A stretch of DNA of 64,000 nt. It comes from Pseudomonas chlororaphis subsp. aurantiaca (GTDB lineage Bacteria > Pseudomonadota > Gammaproteobacteria > Pseudomonadales > Pseudomonadaceae). The notes below the pieces were generated by a model. The model did not search any database, was not told the DNA's origin, and worked only from the letters and a program-made list of their open reading frames with translations. Position numbers and translations under genes: made by a program. The DNA lies in assembly GCF_013466605.1 (NCBI RefSeq), contig NZ_CP059162.1, forward strand, positions 6,696,001 to 6,760,000, written 5' to 3'. This document shows, in pieces, positions 1 through 9,175 of this stretch; positions within the stretch are counted from its first letter, which is position 1, and the number at the start of each line of letters is the position of its first letter.

Positions 1-625
1 CGCCAAAGGCGGACCGCTGCGCGAAGCCCTGCAAGGCTACGGCCCGAACCTGGAATGGGACGTCAACACCAAGGCCAGCCAGGCGCGCTACACCAACGGC
101 TTCGAAAACGTCGAAGGCAAGGTGCTGGCTGAAGAGTCCGGCTCCTGGAAAATCGATTTCTACGGCAGCTCCGCCAGCGAATTGAAACGCGACGGCAAAC
201 AATTGCTGCAAGAAGCCAACGACAACGAGCCGGAACAGGTCTTCGATCGTCCCAAGGACCCGGCCCCGGAAGGCGCGCCACTGGGCGCCAACTTCGAGCG
301 CGCACTGTACTCGGCCTACCTGGGCGGCGAATGGAAAATCGTCAATGGCCCGGGCCAAGGCGGCACCGTGCTGTTCCAGTCCAACGGCCAGGTCATGGGC
401 CTGCCGGGCGCCGATCGCTACGCACTCTGCCTCGCCGGCGACTGCGCGTCGATGAGCGGCGGCTATGACAACCTGTGGCTGCAGCTCAACGGCCAGGGCA
501 ACCCGTGGATCTTCGCGCGTAACGGTGAGCAACTGGAGATCTTCCAGACCATCAACACCGCCCAGGCGGATGAGGTACCTTCCCTCACCCCAGGTACGCG
601 CCAGTGGCTACTGGAAAAACAGTGA
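1..625 (+). CDS. C-terminal part of an unidentified protein (truncated by window start)
   Basis: The frame is open from base 2 to a TGA at 623-625, so the true start lies outside the window; about 207 residues are visible. The last 100 residues start with a Gly-Glu-Trp-Lys segment and carry Gly/Asn-rich turns and two cysteines (LCLAGDC). This loosely recalls META-type beta domains of secreted or lipoproteins, but I do not recognise the family. A strong terminator follows directly, so the gene is transcribed separately from exbB. Function unknown. Confidence 0.75.
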   Translation, partial: AKGGPLREALQGYGPNLEWDVNTKASQARYTNGFENVEGKVLAEESGSWKIDFYGSSASELKRDGKQLLQEANDNEPEQVFDRPKDPAPEGAPLGANFERALYSAYLGGEWKIVNGPGQGGTVLFQSNGQVMGLPGADRYALCLAGDCASMSGGYDNLWLQLNGQGNPWIFARNGEQLEIFQTINTAQADEVPSLTPGTRQWLLEKQ

Positions 626-631
626 TCCAGC

Positions 632-660
632 AAAAAGGAGCCCAAAGGCTCCTTTTTCTT
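632..660 (+). terminator. Rho-independent terminator after the first partial gene
   Basis: An 11-bp perfect stem (632-642 with 647-657) closes a CAAA loop, and the 3' arm ends in five T. The A-rich 5' side means it can also terminate the minus-strand epimerase gene that ends at 675. Confidence 0.85.
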
Positions 661-674
661 TATCTATCTGCAAC

Positions 675-1532
675 TCAGCCCTGCCCCTGGATAATCTCCG
701 CATACCCCTCGCGAAAACTCGGATAACGCGGCTCCCAGCCCAGGGCCCTGGCGCGGGCATTGCTGCAGCGCTTGCTGCCAGAACGCCGCACACTCGAATT
801 GTCCGCCCACTCGGTCACGCCCAGGTACTCGCGTAGCCAGCCCACCACCTCCGCCAGAGGCACCGGCGCGTCGTCGACCCCGATGTAGCAGTCCTCAAGC
901 GGCACGCCACGCCGATCGGCCTGGAGCAGGAAGGCCAGCAACCCCGCAGCGTCGTCGGCGTGGATGCGGTTGCCATACAACGGTGGATCGATGGCCACGC
1001 GATACCCCTGGCGCACTTGGTTCAACAGCCATTCCCGCCCTGGGCCATAGATCCCGGTCAGGCGCACCAGGCTGGCTGGAATGCCGCTCTGCAACGCCAC
1101 TTGCTCGGCCTCGAGCATCAGCCGGCCGGAATAGCTGTCAGCCTGCGCGGGCGAAGCCTCATCGATCCACTCGCCGTCTTTCTGCCCATAGACGCTGCTG
1201 CTGGAAACGAACAGCAGTCGCTTCGGCGACTGCCCGTTCTGCTTGAGCCAGCCCAGCACGTGGGTCAACCCCTCGACATAGGCCGCGCGATAGCCCGCCT
1301 CGTCATGCTCGGTGGCGGCCGCGCTGTACACCAGGTAATCCAGCGGCGCGGTGGGCCAGGCAGCCGGACACTGCTCACTGAAAAGATCGCCCGCCACGCC
1401 GATCACAGCTTCCGGCAATTGCGAAACCGTGCGCCGCAGGCCGTAGACCTGCCAGTTTTCAGCCAGCAGTTGCTTCGCCAGACGGCTGCCGACATCACCG
1501 CAGCCAGCGATCAGAACAGAAGGGGCGGACAT
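675..1532 (-). CDS. NAD(P)-dependent epimerase/dehydratase (SDR, YeeZ-like)
   Basis: A 285-residue extended short-chain dehydrogenase. The Rossmann motif is at the N-terminus (LIAGCGDVGSRLA, about residues 6-18), followed by an SSSSVYG segment near 110-120 that supplies catalytic Ser and the first part of the YxxxK region. The longer frame reaches 1595, but the ATG at 1532 is preceded by a clear AGGAG, so I use it. Substrate unknown; E. coli YeeZ is the nearest well-known type. It converges on the upstream partial gene and diverges from exbB. Confidence 0.8.
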   Translation of the reverse strand: MSAPSVLIAGCGDVGSRLAKQLLAENWQVYGLRRTVSQLPEAVIGVAGDLFSEQCPAAWPTAPLDYLVYSAAATEHDEAGYRAAYVEGLTHVLGWLKQNGQSPKRLLFVSSSSVYGQKDGEWIDEASPAQADSYSGRLMLEAEQVALQSGIPASLVRLTGIYGPGREWLLNQVRQGYRVAIDPPLYGNRIHADDAAGLLAFLLQADRRGVPLEDCYIGVDDAPVPLAEVVGWLREYLGVTEWADNSSVRRSGSKRCSNARARALGWEPRYPSFREGYAEIIQGQG

Positions 1533-1719
1533 CGGAAAACTCCTATCAGAAAGGCACAGACTAGCGTCGGCAATGGACGAGCGGCTAGCAATCAAAGAAA
1601 AAAAGATACTCTATTACTTCTGTTAACAAGAATTAGTTGCAATAATGACGACCCATTTGTTCTCGGCCCTGCGAGGCCTAGAAGGACACTTACCCTTTTC
1701 CCTCTCAGGTCCGGCCAGC

Positions 1720-2679
1720 ATGACACGCAATCCATTCTCCGCTTCGCCAACCCAACGCCCAAGCCCGCTGCGCGCCATGAGCGCGGCCGCAGCGTTGCTG
1801 TTCAGCCTGCTGCTGGCACCGACCGCGGCCTTCGCCGATGAGCAGGCCCCGACTGGCGCCTCGACACCTGCGGCAGCCCACGCGCCGGCCGATGCCGCGG
1901 CGCCGGCACCTGCCGAAGGCGAGCCGGCCGAAGACGCACCTGAAGTCCTCGAAGCGGACAACAGCCTGGGCATGGCCCACGACCTGTCCCCTTGGGGCAT
2001 GTACCAGAACGCCGACATCATCGTGAAGCTGGTGATGATCGGCCTGGCCATCGCCTCGATCATCACCTGGACCATCTGGATCGCCAAAGGCTTCGAGCTG
2101 ATGGGCGCCAAGCGTCGCCTGCGCGGTGAGATCCTCGCCCTGAAAAAGGCCACTACCCTCAAGGAAGCCAGCGTCACCGCCGCCAAAGAAGGCACCCTGG
2201 CCAATCTGCTGGTCCACGACGCCCTGGAAGAAATGCGCCTGTCGGCCAACAGCCGCGAGAAAGAAGGCATCAAGGAACGCGTCAGCTTCCGCCTCGAGCG
2301 CCTGGTAGCCGCCTGCGGCCGCAACATGAGCAGCGGCACCGGCGTGCTCGCCACCATCGGTTCCACCGCGCCCTTCGTCGGCCTGTTCGGTACCGTGTGG
2401 GGCATCATGAACAGCTTCATCGGCATCGCCAAAACCCAGACCACCAACCTCGCCGTCGTCGCCCCCGGCATCGCCGAGGCCCTGCTGGCCACCGCCCTGG
2501 GTCTGGTCGCGGCCATTCCGGCTGTAGTCATCTACAACGTCTTCGCCCGCTCCATCGCCGGCTACAAGGCCCAGGTCTCCGACGCTTCCGCGCAAGTCCT
2601 GCTGCTGGTCAGCCGTGATCTCGATCACCTGCCGACCGCCGAGCGCTCTGCGCAACCTCATGTGGCCAAAGTAGGGTAA
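1720..2679 (+). CDS. exbB: TonB-system proton channel ExbB
   Basis: Inner-membrane MotA/TolQ/ExbB family protein that uses the proton-motive force to energise TonB. The protein (319 aa) has an N-terminal hydrophobic segment ending AFADE, an Ala/Pro-rich stretch, one TM helix near 95-120, then the conserved C-terminal pair of TM helices (IGSTAPFVGLFGTVWGIM and GIAEALLATALGLVAAIPAVVIYN). An in-frame ATG at 1645 gives 25 more residues; 1720 fits the usual pseudomonad ExbB N-terminus (MTRN). First gene of exbB-exbD-tonB, 6 bases before exbD. Confidence 0.93.
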   Translation: MTRNPFSASPTQRPSPLRAMSAAAALLFSLLLAPTAAFADEQAPTGASTPAAAHAPADAAAPAPAEGEPAEDAPEVLEADNSLGMAHDLSPWGMYQNADIIVKLVMIGLAIASIITWTIWIAKGFELMGAKRRLRGEILALKKATTLKEASVTAAKEGTLANLLVHDALEEMRLSANSREKEGIKERVSFRLERLVAACGRNMSSGTGVLATIGSTAPFVGLFGTVWGIMNSFIGIAKTQTTNLAVVAPGIAEALLATALGLVAAIPAVVIYNVFARSIAGYKAQVSDASAQVLLLVSRDLDHLPTAERSAQPHVAKVG

Positions 2680-2685
2680 ACCGCC

Positions 2686-3114
2686 ATGGGCCTGCATTTG
2701 AAAGAAGGCGCAGAAGACGATCTCGCCGAAAACCACGAAATCAACGTCACGCCGTTCATCGACGTGATGCTGGTGCTGCTGATCATCTTCATGGTCGCGG
2801 CGCCGCTGGCTACCGTGGACATCAAGGTCGACCTCCCGGCCTCGACAGCCAAACCGGCGCCACGCCCCGAGAAACCGGTGTTTCTCAGCGTCAAGGCCGA
2901 CCAACGCCTGTACCTCGGCGACGACGAAGTGAAAGCCGAAGCCCTCGGCGCCACCCTCGACGCCAAGACCCAGGGCAAAAAAGACACGACGATCTTCTTC
3001 CAGGCCGACAAAGGCGTGGATTACGGCGACCTGATGAGCGTGATGGATGCCCTGCGGGCCGCCGGATACCTGAAGGTCGGCCTGGTCGGACTTGAGACGG
3101 CTACCAAGAAATGA
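2686..3114 (+). CDS. exbD: TonB-system accessory protein ExbD
   Basis: A 142-residue ExbD/TolR protein. It has a short cytoplasmic N-terminus, a single TM helix (about 24-44) carrying the conserved protonatable Asp in VTPFIDVMLVLLIIFMV, and a periplasmic domain. It forms the proton channel with ExbB. Its stop overlaps the tonB start (ATGA), which indicates translational coupling. Confidence 0.95.
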   Translation: MGLHLKEGAEDDLAENHEINVTPFIDVMLVLLIIFMVAAPLATVDIKVDLPASTAKPAPRPEKPVFLSVKADQRLYLGDDEVKAEALGATLDAKTQGKKDTTIFFQADKGVDYGDLMSVMDALRAAGYLKVGLVGLETATKK

Positions 3115-3857
3115 TCACGACGCGCCAAAAACTGACGCGTTACAGCGGTAGCCTGGCCATCGTACTGGGGGTCCATGCGGTCGCGATCCTGCTCGCGCTC
3201 AACTGGAGTTCCCCCACGCCGGTCGAGCTGCCACCCCAGGCGATGATGGTCGAGCTGGCGCCGCTTCCGGCACCGCCTCCTCCCGCACCGCCCAAGGTCG
3301 TGACGCCACCGCAGCCACCGGCTCCGGTCGAAGAGCTGCCGCTGCCCAAACTCGCGGAAGCGCCGAAGCCGACGATTTCCGTGCCCAAGCCGGTCAAACC
3401 CAAGCCCAAGCCACAACCGCCCAAGCCGGTGGAGAAAAAGCCGGAACCGCCGAAGGAAAAGCCGAGCGAAGAGAAGCCCAGCGACGCTCCGCCGACACCC
3501 ACCGCGGCACCGTCCTCGGCCCCTGCTCCGGGCCCCTCGCCAGCCCAGATCGCCGCCAAGGAAAGCTGGCAAGGCACGCTGCTGGCGCACCTGGCCAAGT
3601 ACAAGAAGTACCCGCCGGGCGCTCAGGCACGCGGCAAGGAAGGCCTGAACCGGCTGCGCTTCGTGGTCGACGCCCAAGGCAACGTGCTGTCCTATGAGCT
3701 GGTGGGACGCTCGGGCAACGCCGATCTGGACCGGGCCACCCTGGAAATGATCCGCCGCGCCCAGCCGCTGCCCAAGCCACCGGCGGACATGCTCAACAAC
3801 GGCTCGATCGAGATCGTCGCGCCCTTCGTTTACTCCCTGGAGAAACGTCGCCGCTGA
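3111..3857 (+). CDS. tonB: Energy transducer TonB
   Basis: A 248-residue TonB. It has an N-terminal TM anchor (about 14-32), a long Pro/Lys/Glu-rich periplasm-spanning region (about 45-145) and a C-terminal TonB domain with YKKYPPGAQARG and an LDRATLEMIRRAQPLPKPP end motif. It passes ExbBD energy to outer-membrane receptors for siderophores or heme. The gene overlaps exbD by 4 nt and is followed by a terminator, which ends the operon. Confidence 0.95.
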   Translation: MITTRQKLTRYSGSLAIVLGVHAVAILLALNWSSPTPVELPPQAMMVELAPLPAPPPPAPPKVVTPPQPPAPVEELPLPKLAEAPKPTISVPKPVKPKPKPQPPKPVEKKPEPPKEKPSEEKPSDAPPTPTAAPSSAPAPGPSPAQIAAKESWQGTLLAHLAKYKKYPPGAQARGKEGLNRLRFVVDAQGNVLSYELVGRSGNADLDRATLEMIRRAQPLPKPPADMLNNGSIEIVAPFVYSLEKRRR

Positions 3858-3881
3858 GCATGACCCACAGGCGATCCCCAG

Positions 3882-3915
3882 CAAAAAGGCACCCCAAGGT
3901 GCCTTTTTGCTTTTC
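3882..3915 (+). terminator. Rho-independent terminator of exbB-exbD-tonB
   Basis: A 13-bp perfect stem (3882-3894 with 3899-3911) with a CCAA loop, followed by TTTT. It lies 25 bases after the tonB stop. Confidence 0.9.
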
Positions 3916-4026
3916 CAGGCATGACCCGCATGCATTGCCCGGTGTCACAGCGCGCATTGAGTCTGATAACGTGCGTCTATCGATTGCAGCCGGTATGCTT
4001 GGCCCGCAACCTCATGGACGTCCGCT

Positions 4027-4947
4027 ATGACTCTTACTGAATTACGCTACATCGTTACCCTCGCCCAAGAGCAGCACTTCGGCCACGCGGCCGAGCGTTG
4101 CCATGTCAGCCAGCCGACCCTGTCGGTGGGCGTGAAGAAGCTTGAAGACGAACTCGGTGTGCTGATTTTCGAGCGCAGCAAGAGTGCGGTACGTCTGACG
4201 CCGGTCGGCGAAGGCATTGTCGCCCAGGCGCAAAAGGTCCTCGAACAGGCCCAGGGCATTCGCGAGCTGGCCCAGGCCGGCAAGAACCAGCTGACCGCCC
4301 CGCTGAAAGTCGGCGCGATCTACACCGTCGGCCCCTACCTGTTCCCGCACCTGATCCCGCAACTGCACCGGGTCGCCCCGCAGATGCCGTTGTACATCGA
4401 AGAGAACTTCACCCACGTGCTGCGCGACAAGCTGCGCAACGGCGAACTGGACGCGATCATCATCGCCCTGCCGTTCAACGAAGCCGACGTGCTGACCCTG
4501 CCGCTGTACGACGAACCCTTCTACGTGCTGATGCCAAGCACCCACCCCTGGACCCAGAAAGAGAGCATCGACGCCAACCTGCTCAACGACAAGAGCCTGT
4601 TGCTGCTGGGCGAAGGCCACTGTTTCCGCGACCAGGTACTCGAGGCCTGCCCGACCCTGGCCAAAGGCAACGACGGCGCCAAGCACACCACGGTGGAATC
4701 CAGCTCCCTGGAAACCATTCGCCACATGGTCGCTTCCGGCCTTGGCGTCTCGATCCTGCCGCTCTCGGCGGTGGACAGCCATCACTACGCTCCGGGCGTG
4801 ATCGAAGTGCGGCCGCTGAGCGCGCCCGTGCCGTTCCGCACCGTGGCGATCGCCTGGCGCGCCAGCTTCCCGCGGCCGAAAGCCATCGAGATCCTCGCCG
4901 ACTCGATCCGCCTGTGTTCGGTGGCCAAGCCGCCTGCCGCGAGTTAA
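4027..4947 (+). CDS. oxyR: Peroxide-sensing LysR-type regulator OxyR
   Basis: A 306-residue LysR regulator: N-terminal winged HTH (about 1-60, LTELRYIVTLAQ, CHVSQPTLSVGVKKLE) and a substrate-type sensor domain. The two redox cysteines are present at exactly Cys199 and Cys208 (GHCFRDQVLEAC), the positions that form the peroxide-induced disulfide in E. coli OxyR, which separates it from other LysR proteins. It activates catalase and alkyl hydroperoxide reductase genes in the family. recG starts 9 bases downstream, so the two are likely cotranscribed, the usual arrangement in pseudomonads. Confidence 0.97.
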   Translation: MTLTELRYIVTLAQEQHFGHAAERCHVSQPTLSVGVKKLEDELGVLIFERSKSAVRLTPVGEGIVAQAQKVLEQAQGIRELAQAGKNQLTAPLKVGAIYTVGPYLFPHLIPQLHRVAPQMPLYIEENFTHVLRDKLRNGELDAIIIALPFNEADVLTLPLYDEPFYVLMPSTHPWTQKESIDANLLNDKSLLLLGEGHCFRDQVLEACPTLAKGNDGAKHTTVESSSLETIRHMVASGLGVSILPLSAVDSHHYAPGVIEVRPLSAPVPFRTVAIAWRASFPRPKAIEILADSIRLCSVAKPPAAS

Positions 4948-4956
4948 ACCGTCGCG

Positions 4957-7032
4957 ATGACTGAGCTGTCGAAAGTGCCGGTCACGGCACTCAAGGGCGT
5001 CGGCGAAGCCATGGCCGAAAAGCTGGCCAAGGTCGGCCTGGAGAACCTGCAGGACGTGCTGTTCCACCTGCCCCTGCGTTATCAGGACCGCACCCGCGTA
5101 GTGCCGATCGGCGCGCTGCGCCCCGGGCAGGACGCGGTGATCGAAGGCACCGTCAGCGGCGCCGACGTGGTCATGGGCAAGCGCCGCAGCCTGTTGGTGC
5201 GCCTGCAGGATGGCACCGGCGGGCTCAGCCTGCGCTTCTACCATTTCAGCAACGCGCAGAAGGAAGGCCTCAAGCGCGGCACCCGCGTGCGCTGTTATGG
5301 CGAAGCCCGTCCCGGTGCCTCGGGGCTGGAAATCTACCACCCGGAATACCGCGCCATCAGCGGCGATGAACCGCCGCCCGTGGACCAGACCCTGACCCCC
5401 ATCTACCCGCTCACCGAAGGCCTGACCCAGCAACGCCTGCGCATGCTGTGCCAGCAGAGCCTGGCCCTGCTCGGCCCGCGCAGCCTGCCGGACTGGCTGC
5501 CGCAAGAGCTGGCGCGGGATTACCAGTTGGCGCCGCTGGACGATGCGATTCGCTACCTGCACCACCCGCCGGCCGACGCCGATGTCGACGAACTGGCCCT
5601 GGGTCACCATTGGGCACAGCATCGCCTGGCGTTCGAGGAACTGCTGACCCATCAGCTGTCCCAGCAGCGCCTGCGCGAAAGCCTGCGCTCGCAACTCGCC
5701 CCGGCGCTACCCAAGGCCACCCGGCTGCCAGCGCAGTACCTGAAGAACCTCGGCTTTCCGCCCACCGGCGCGCAGCAGCGGGTCGGCAACGAGATCGCCT
5801 ACGACCTCAGCCAGCCCGAACCGATGCTGCGGCTGATCCAGGGCGACGTGGGCGCCGGCAAGACCGTGGTCGCCGCCCTCGCCGCCCTGCAGGCGCTGGA
5901 GGCCGGCTACCAGGTGGCGCTGATGGCGCCGACCGAGATCCTCGCCGAGCAGCACTTCATCACCTTCAAGCGCTGGCTCGAGCCGCTGGGGCTGGAAGTC
6001 GCCTGGCTGGCCGGCAAGCTCAAGGGCAAGAACCGCACAGCGGCCCTGGAACAGATCGCCGCCGGCGCGCCGATGGTGGTCGGCACCCACGCGCTGTTCC
6101 AGGACGAAGTGCAGTTCAAGAACCTGGCGTTGGTGATCATCGACGAACAACACCGCTTCGGCGTGCAGCAGCGCCTGGCCCTGCGCCAGAAAGGCGTGGG
6201 CGGGCGCCTGTGCCCGCACCAGCTGATCATGACCGCCACGCCGATCCCGCGGACCCTGGCCATGAGCGCCTACGCCGACCTGGACACCTCGATCCTCGAC
6301 GAACTGCCCCCTGGCCGTACGCCGGTGAACACCGTGCTGGTGACCGACTCGCGGCGGGTCGAAGTCATCGAACGGGTGCGCGCCGCCTGCGCCGAAGGGC
6401 GCCAGGCCTATTGGGTGTGCACGCTGATCGAGGAATCCGAAGAACTGACCTGCCAGGCCGCGGAAACCACTTACGAAGACCTGAGCAGCGCTCTGGGCGA
6501 ACTGCGGGTCGGCCTGATCCACGGGCGCATGAAACCGGCGGAAAAGGCCGAGGTCATGGGCCAGTTCAAGGCCGGTGAGTTGCAACTATTGGTGGCCACC
6601 ACCGTGATCGAGGTCGGCGTCGATGTGCCCAACGCCAGCCTGATGATCATCGAGAACCCCGAACGCCTGGGCCTGGCCCAGCTGCATCAACTGCGCGGTC
6701 GCGTTGGTCGGGGCAGCGCCGCCAGCCATTGCGTCATGCTCTACCATCCTCCCTTGTCGCAGATCGGCCGCCAGCGCCTGGGCATCATGCGCGAAACCAA
6801 CGACGGTTTTGTCATCGCCGAAAAGGACCTGGAACTGCGCGGTCCCGGCGAGATGCTCGGCACCCGCCAGACCGGCCTGCTGCAATTCAAGGTCGCCGAC
6901 CTGATGCGTGACGCCGACTTGCTGCCGGCCGTGCGCGATGCCGCCCAGGCCTTGCTGGAGCGCTGGCCGCATCACGTCAGCCCGCTGCTGGAACGCTGGC
7001 TGCGCCACGGGCAGCAATACGGCCAAGTGTGA
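4957..7032 (+). CDS. recG: ATP-dependent DNA helicase RecG
   Basis: A 691-residue RecG. The N-terminal wedge/OB domain binds branched DNA (about 1-240). Helicase motifs follow: Walker A GDVGAGKT (about residue 295), the DEQH Walker B variant (IIDEQHRFGVQQR), TATPIPRT (motif III) and the C-terminal motif VI region HQLRGRVGRG. It remodels stalled forks and Holliday junctions. Length is normal. It follows oxyR closely on the same strand. Confidence 0.97.
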   Translation: MTELSKVPVTALKGVGEAMAEKLAKVGLENLQDVLFHLPLRYQDRTRVVPIGALRPGQDAVIEGTVSGADVVMGKRRSLLVRLQDGTGGLSLRFYHFSNAQKEGLKRGTRVRCYGEARPGASGLEIYHPEYRAISGDEPPPVDQTLTPIYPLTEGLTQQRLRMLCQQSLALLGPRSLPDWLPQELARDYQLAPLDDAIRYLHHPPADADVDELALGHHWAQHRLAFEELLTHQLSQQRLRESLRSQLAPALPKATRLPAQYLKNLGFPPTGAQQRVGNEIAYDLSQPEPMLRLIQGDVGAGKTVVAALAALQALEAGYQVALMAPTEILAEQHFITFKRWLEPLGLEVAWLAGKLKGKNRTAALEQIAAGAPMVVGTHALFQDEVQFKNLALVIIDEQHRFGVQQRLALRQKGVGGRLCPHQLIMTATPIPRTLAMSAYADLDTSILDELPPGRTPVNTVLVTDSRRVEVIERVRAACAEGRQAYWVCTLIEESEELTCQAAETTYEDLSSALGELRVGLIHGRMKPAEKAEVMGQFKAGELQLLVATTVIEVGVDVPNASLMIIENPERLGLAQLHQLRGRVGRGSAASHCVMLYHPPLSQIGRQRLGIMRETNDGFVIAEKDLELRGPGEMLGTRQTGLLQFKVADLMRDADLLPAVRDAAQALLERWPHHVSPLLERWLRHGQQYGQV

Positions 7033-7110
7033 GCAGCGTCTCAGTTAAGGGGCGAATGCCCCGATCAAGCTGGTTATACTCCTGAAATTGTTTGAAAACG
7101 GATACAGACC

Positions 7111-8511
7111 ATGACAGAAGTTGCCCTCGCCACCGCAGCCCCGCACGCTCCGTCTGTAATCCGGCTGCTGCTCGGCAAACTGAACATCGGCTTCACGGAA
7201 GTCCTCGACCACCCGGGCCTGCCAGCCGCGCGCAAGGTACAGGCCGTCCTGCTGGACGACGCCGTCGGCGCGCTGATGGTGCTGTTCCCGCAGAGCCAAC
7301 TGCTGGACCTCAATCGCCTCGCCGAACTGACCGGCCGCCGCCTGACCGCTGTCTCCACGGAACGCCTGGAGCGCATGCTCGGCAAACACAACCTGAGCCT
7401 GCTGCCCGGCCTGCCGGCGCTCACCAGCTCGCCCTGCCTGTATGAAGAAAGCCTGCTGCGCGAGCCGCACCTGCTGATCAACTCCGGCGAGCCGGGCCTG
7501 CTGCTGGAAATCACCAGCGACGCCTTCAAGAGCATGCTGAGCAAGGCCAGCGCCGGCAACTTCGGCGAAGCCCTGAGCAGCATCCGCCCGAACCTCGACC
7601 GCCCGGATGACGACCGCGAGGAAATCACCCAGGCCATGCAGGCCTTCACCGCCCGGCGCATCCAGCAACGCCTGGAGGCGACCATCGAGATTCCGCCGCT
7701 CGCCGAAACCGCGCAGAAGATCATCAAGCTGCGGGTCGACCCCAACGCCACCATCGACGACATCACCGGCGTGGTGGAAACCGACCCGGCCCTGGCCGCG
7801 CAAGTGGTGAGCTGGGCGGCTTCGCCCTATTACGCTTCGCCGGGCAAGATCCGCTCGGTGGAAGACGCCATCGTCCGCGTGCTGGGCTTCGACCTGGTGA
7901 TCAACCTGGCGCTGGGCCTGGCCCTGGGCAAGACCCTGAGCCTGCCCAAGGACCACCCGCAACACAGCACGCCGTACTGGCAGCAGTCGATCTACACCGC
8001 CGCCGTCATCGAAGGCCTGACCCGCGCCATGCCGCGCGCCCAGCGCCCGGAAGCTGGCCTGACCTACCTCGCCGGCCTGCTGCACAACTTCGGCTACCTG
8101 CTGCTGGCCCACGTCTTCCCGCCGCACTTCTCGCTGATCTGCCGCCACCTGGAGGTCAACCCGCACCTGTGCCACAGCTACGTCGAACAGCACCTGCTGG
8201 GCATCAGCCGCGAGCAGATCGGCGCTTGGCTGATGCGCTACTGGGATATGCCGGACGAGTTGTCCACCGCCCTGCGCTTCCAGCACGACCCGAGCTACGA
8301 CGGCGCCTACGCCGAATACCCGAACCTGGTGTGCCTGGCCGTACGCCTGCTGCGCAGCCGTGGCATCGGTTCCGGCCCCGTCGAAGACATCCCTGACGCC
8401 CTGCTCGAACGCCTCGGCCTGTCCCGCGACAAAGCCGAAGACGTGGTCAGCAAAGTCCTGGAAGCCGAAGTGCTGCTGCGCGAACTGGCCTCGCAGTTCA
8501 GCCAGCACTAA
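7111..8511 (+). CDS. HDOD-domain signalling protein with N-terminal YbaK-like domain
   Basis: A 466-residue two-domain protein. Residues about 1-150 resemble the YbaK/ProX aminoacyl-tRNA deacylase fold (LGKLNIGFTEVLDH at the start). Residues about 190-400 form an HDOD domain (IPPLAETAQKIIKLRVDPNATIDDITGVVETDPALAAQVVSWA), which resembles HD phosphohydrolases without the full metal site and is usually linked to c-di-GMP or stress signalling. Whether the N-terminal domain still edits tRNA cannot be seen here. A short GGGGC-AATG-type hairpin near 7049-7063 separates it from recG. Confidence 0.8.
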   Translation: MTEVALATAAPHAPSVIRLLLGKLNIGFTEVLDHPGLPAARKVQAVLLDDAVGALMVLFPQSQLLDLNRLAELTGRRLTAVSTERLERMLGKHNLSLLPGLPALTSSPCLYEESLLREPHLLINSGEPGLLLEITSDAFKSMLSKASAGNFGEALSSIRPNLDRPDDDREEITQAMQAFTARRIQQRLEATIEIPPLAETAQKIIKLRVDPNATIDDITGVVETDPALAAQVVSWAASPYYASPGKIRSVEDAIVRVLGFDLVINLALGLALGKTLSLPKDHPQHSTPYWQQSIYTAAVIEGLTRAMPRAQRPEAGLTYLAGLLHNFGYLLLAHVFPPHFSLICRHLEVNPHLCHSYVEQHLLGISREQIGAWLMRYWDMPDELSTALRFQHDPSYDGAYAEYPNLVCLAVRLLRSRGIGSGPVEDIPDALLERLGLSRDKAEDVVSKVLEAEVLLRELASQFSQH

Positions 8512-8522
8512 CCCCCAGAAAA

Positions 8523-8559
8523 AAGCCCCGCTCCCGTAGGAGCGAGGCTTGCCCGCGAT
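8523..8559. repeat. REP-type inverted repeat / probable terminator
   Basis: The hairpin 8523-8550 pairs AAGCC-x-CGCTCC with GGAGCG-x-GGCTT around CGTA, and contains the pseudomonad REP core GTAGGAGCGAG...GCCCGCGAT (8536-8559). It lies just after the HDOD stop and between convergent genes. Confidence 0.7.
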
Positions 8560-8587
8560 GAATCCACCTCGGTCTACCTGACCGGCC

Positions 8588-8971
8588 TCACGCCTTCGGC
8601 TTGGCCTTCTTCGGCTTCAGGTACTTGGTCAGCCCCTGGAACCAGATCACCAGCGCCGGGTTGCCCTTGATCTGGATCGACTTGTCCTGAATCCCGGTCA
8701 TAAAGGCCAATTGCTTGTTCTTCGCCTGCATCGTGGCAAAACCATAGGCCGCGTCTTTAAAGGCAATGGCGAACGCCGGCTCGGGATAGACACCGGACTT
8801 GCTGGTAATCCGCTGGTCCTTCACCCGGAAATGCCGCGCCACCTTGCCGTCCAGCGTCTGCAGCTGGAACACCAGTTCCTTGTCACCCAACTGCTGCTGG
8901 AACGCAGGATTGGTCCGGCTGGCCTTGCCCATCAACAGCCCCATCATCCACAGCAGAAAACGAAATTTCAT
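8588..8971 (-). CDS. Small SCP2-like sterol-carrier-fold protein
   Basis: A 127-residue protein starting MKFRFLLWMMGLLMG (the longer frame would begin with TTG six bases earlier). The body reads like a compact SCP2-type lipid-binding domain (VFQLQTLDGKVARHFRVKDQRITSKSGVYPEPAFAIAFKD..., IKGNPALVIWFQGL) and ends with a Lys-rich tail. In databases such proteins are often mislabelled helicase. The hydrophobic N-terminus may be a membrane anchor. It is the last core gene before the T6SS region. Confidence 0.6.
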   Translation of the reverse strand: MKFRFLLWMMGLLMGKASRTNPAFQQQLGDKELVFQLQTLDGKVARHFRVKDQRITSKSGVYPEPAFAIAFKDAAYGFATMQAKNKQLAFMTGIQDKSIQIKGNPALVIWFQGLTKYLKPKKAKPKA

Positions 8972-9175
8972 GCGCAAAGCCCCAAAGAAAAAATGAACGG
9001 CTGGCGCAGTGTAGCGGCTTCGGAGGGGAACGCCACCGTTATGCAGCGTTAAGGGAAGATGAACGCGTTATTGGTGATTATGACTGCCAAGTCACGCTCG
9101 TTTGCGAGCAGCCTTTATAAGTCGTCACGAAGAGACCTGCTCATAATCCTGTGAATCCTGAAACCTGCTCCAGCC

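Noticed and set aside
1630..1650. A/T-rich stretch before exbB that could be a Fur box
   Set aside because: The best alignment to the 19-base Fur consensus matches only about 9 positions, too weak to call.
4042..5694. Long minus-strand open frame opposite oxyR and recG
   Set aside because: It is an antisense shadow produced by high GC third positions of two well-identified genes.
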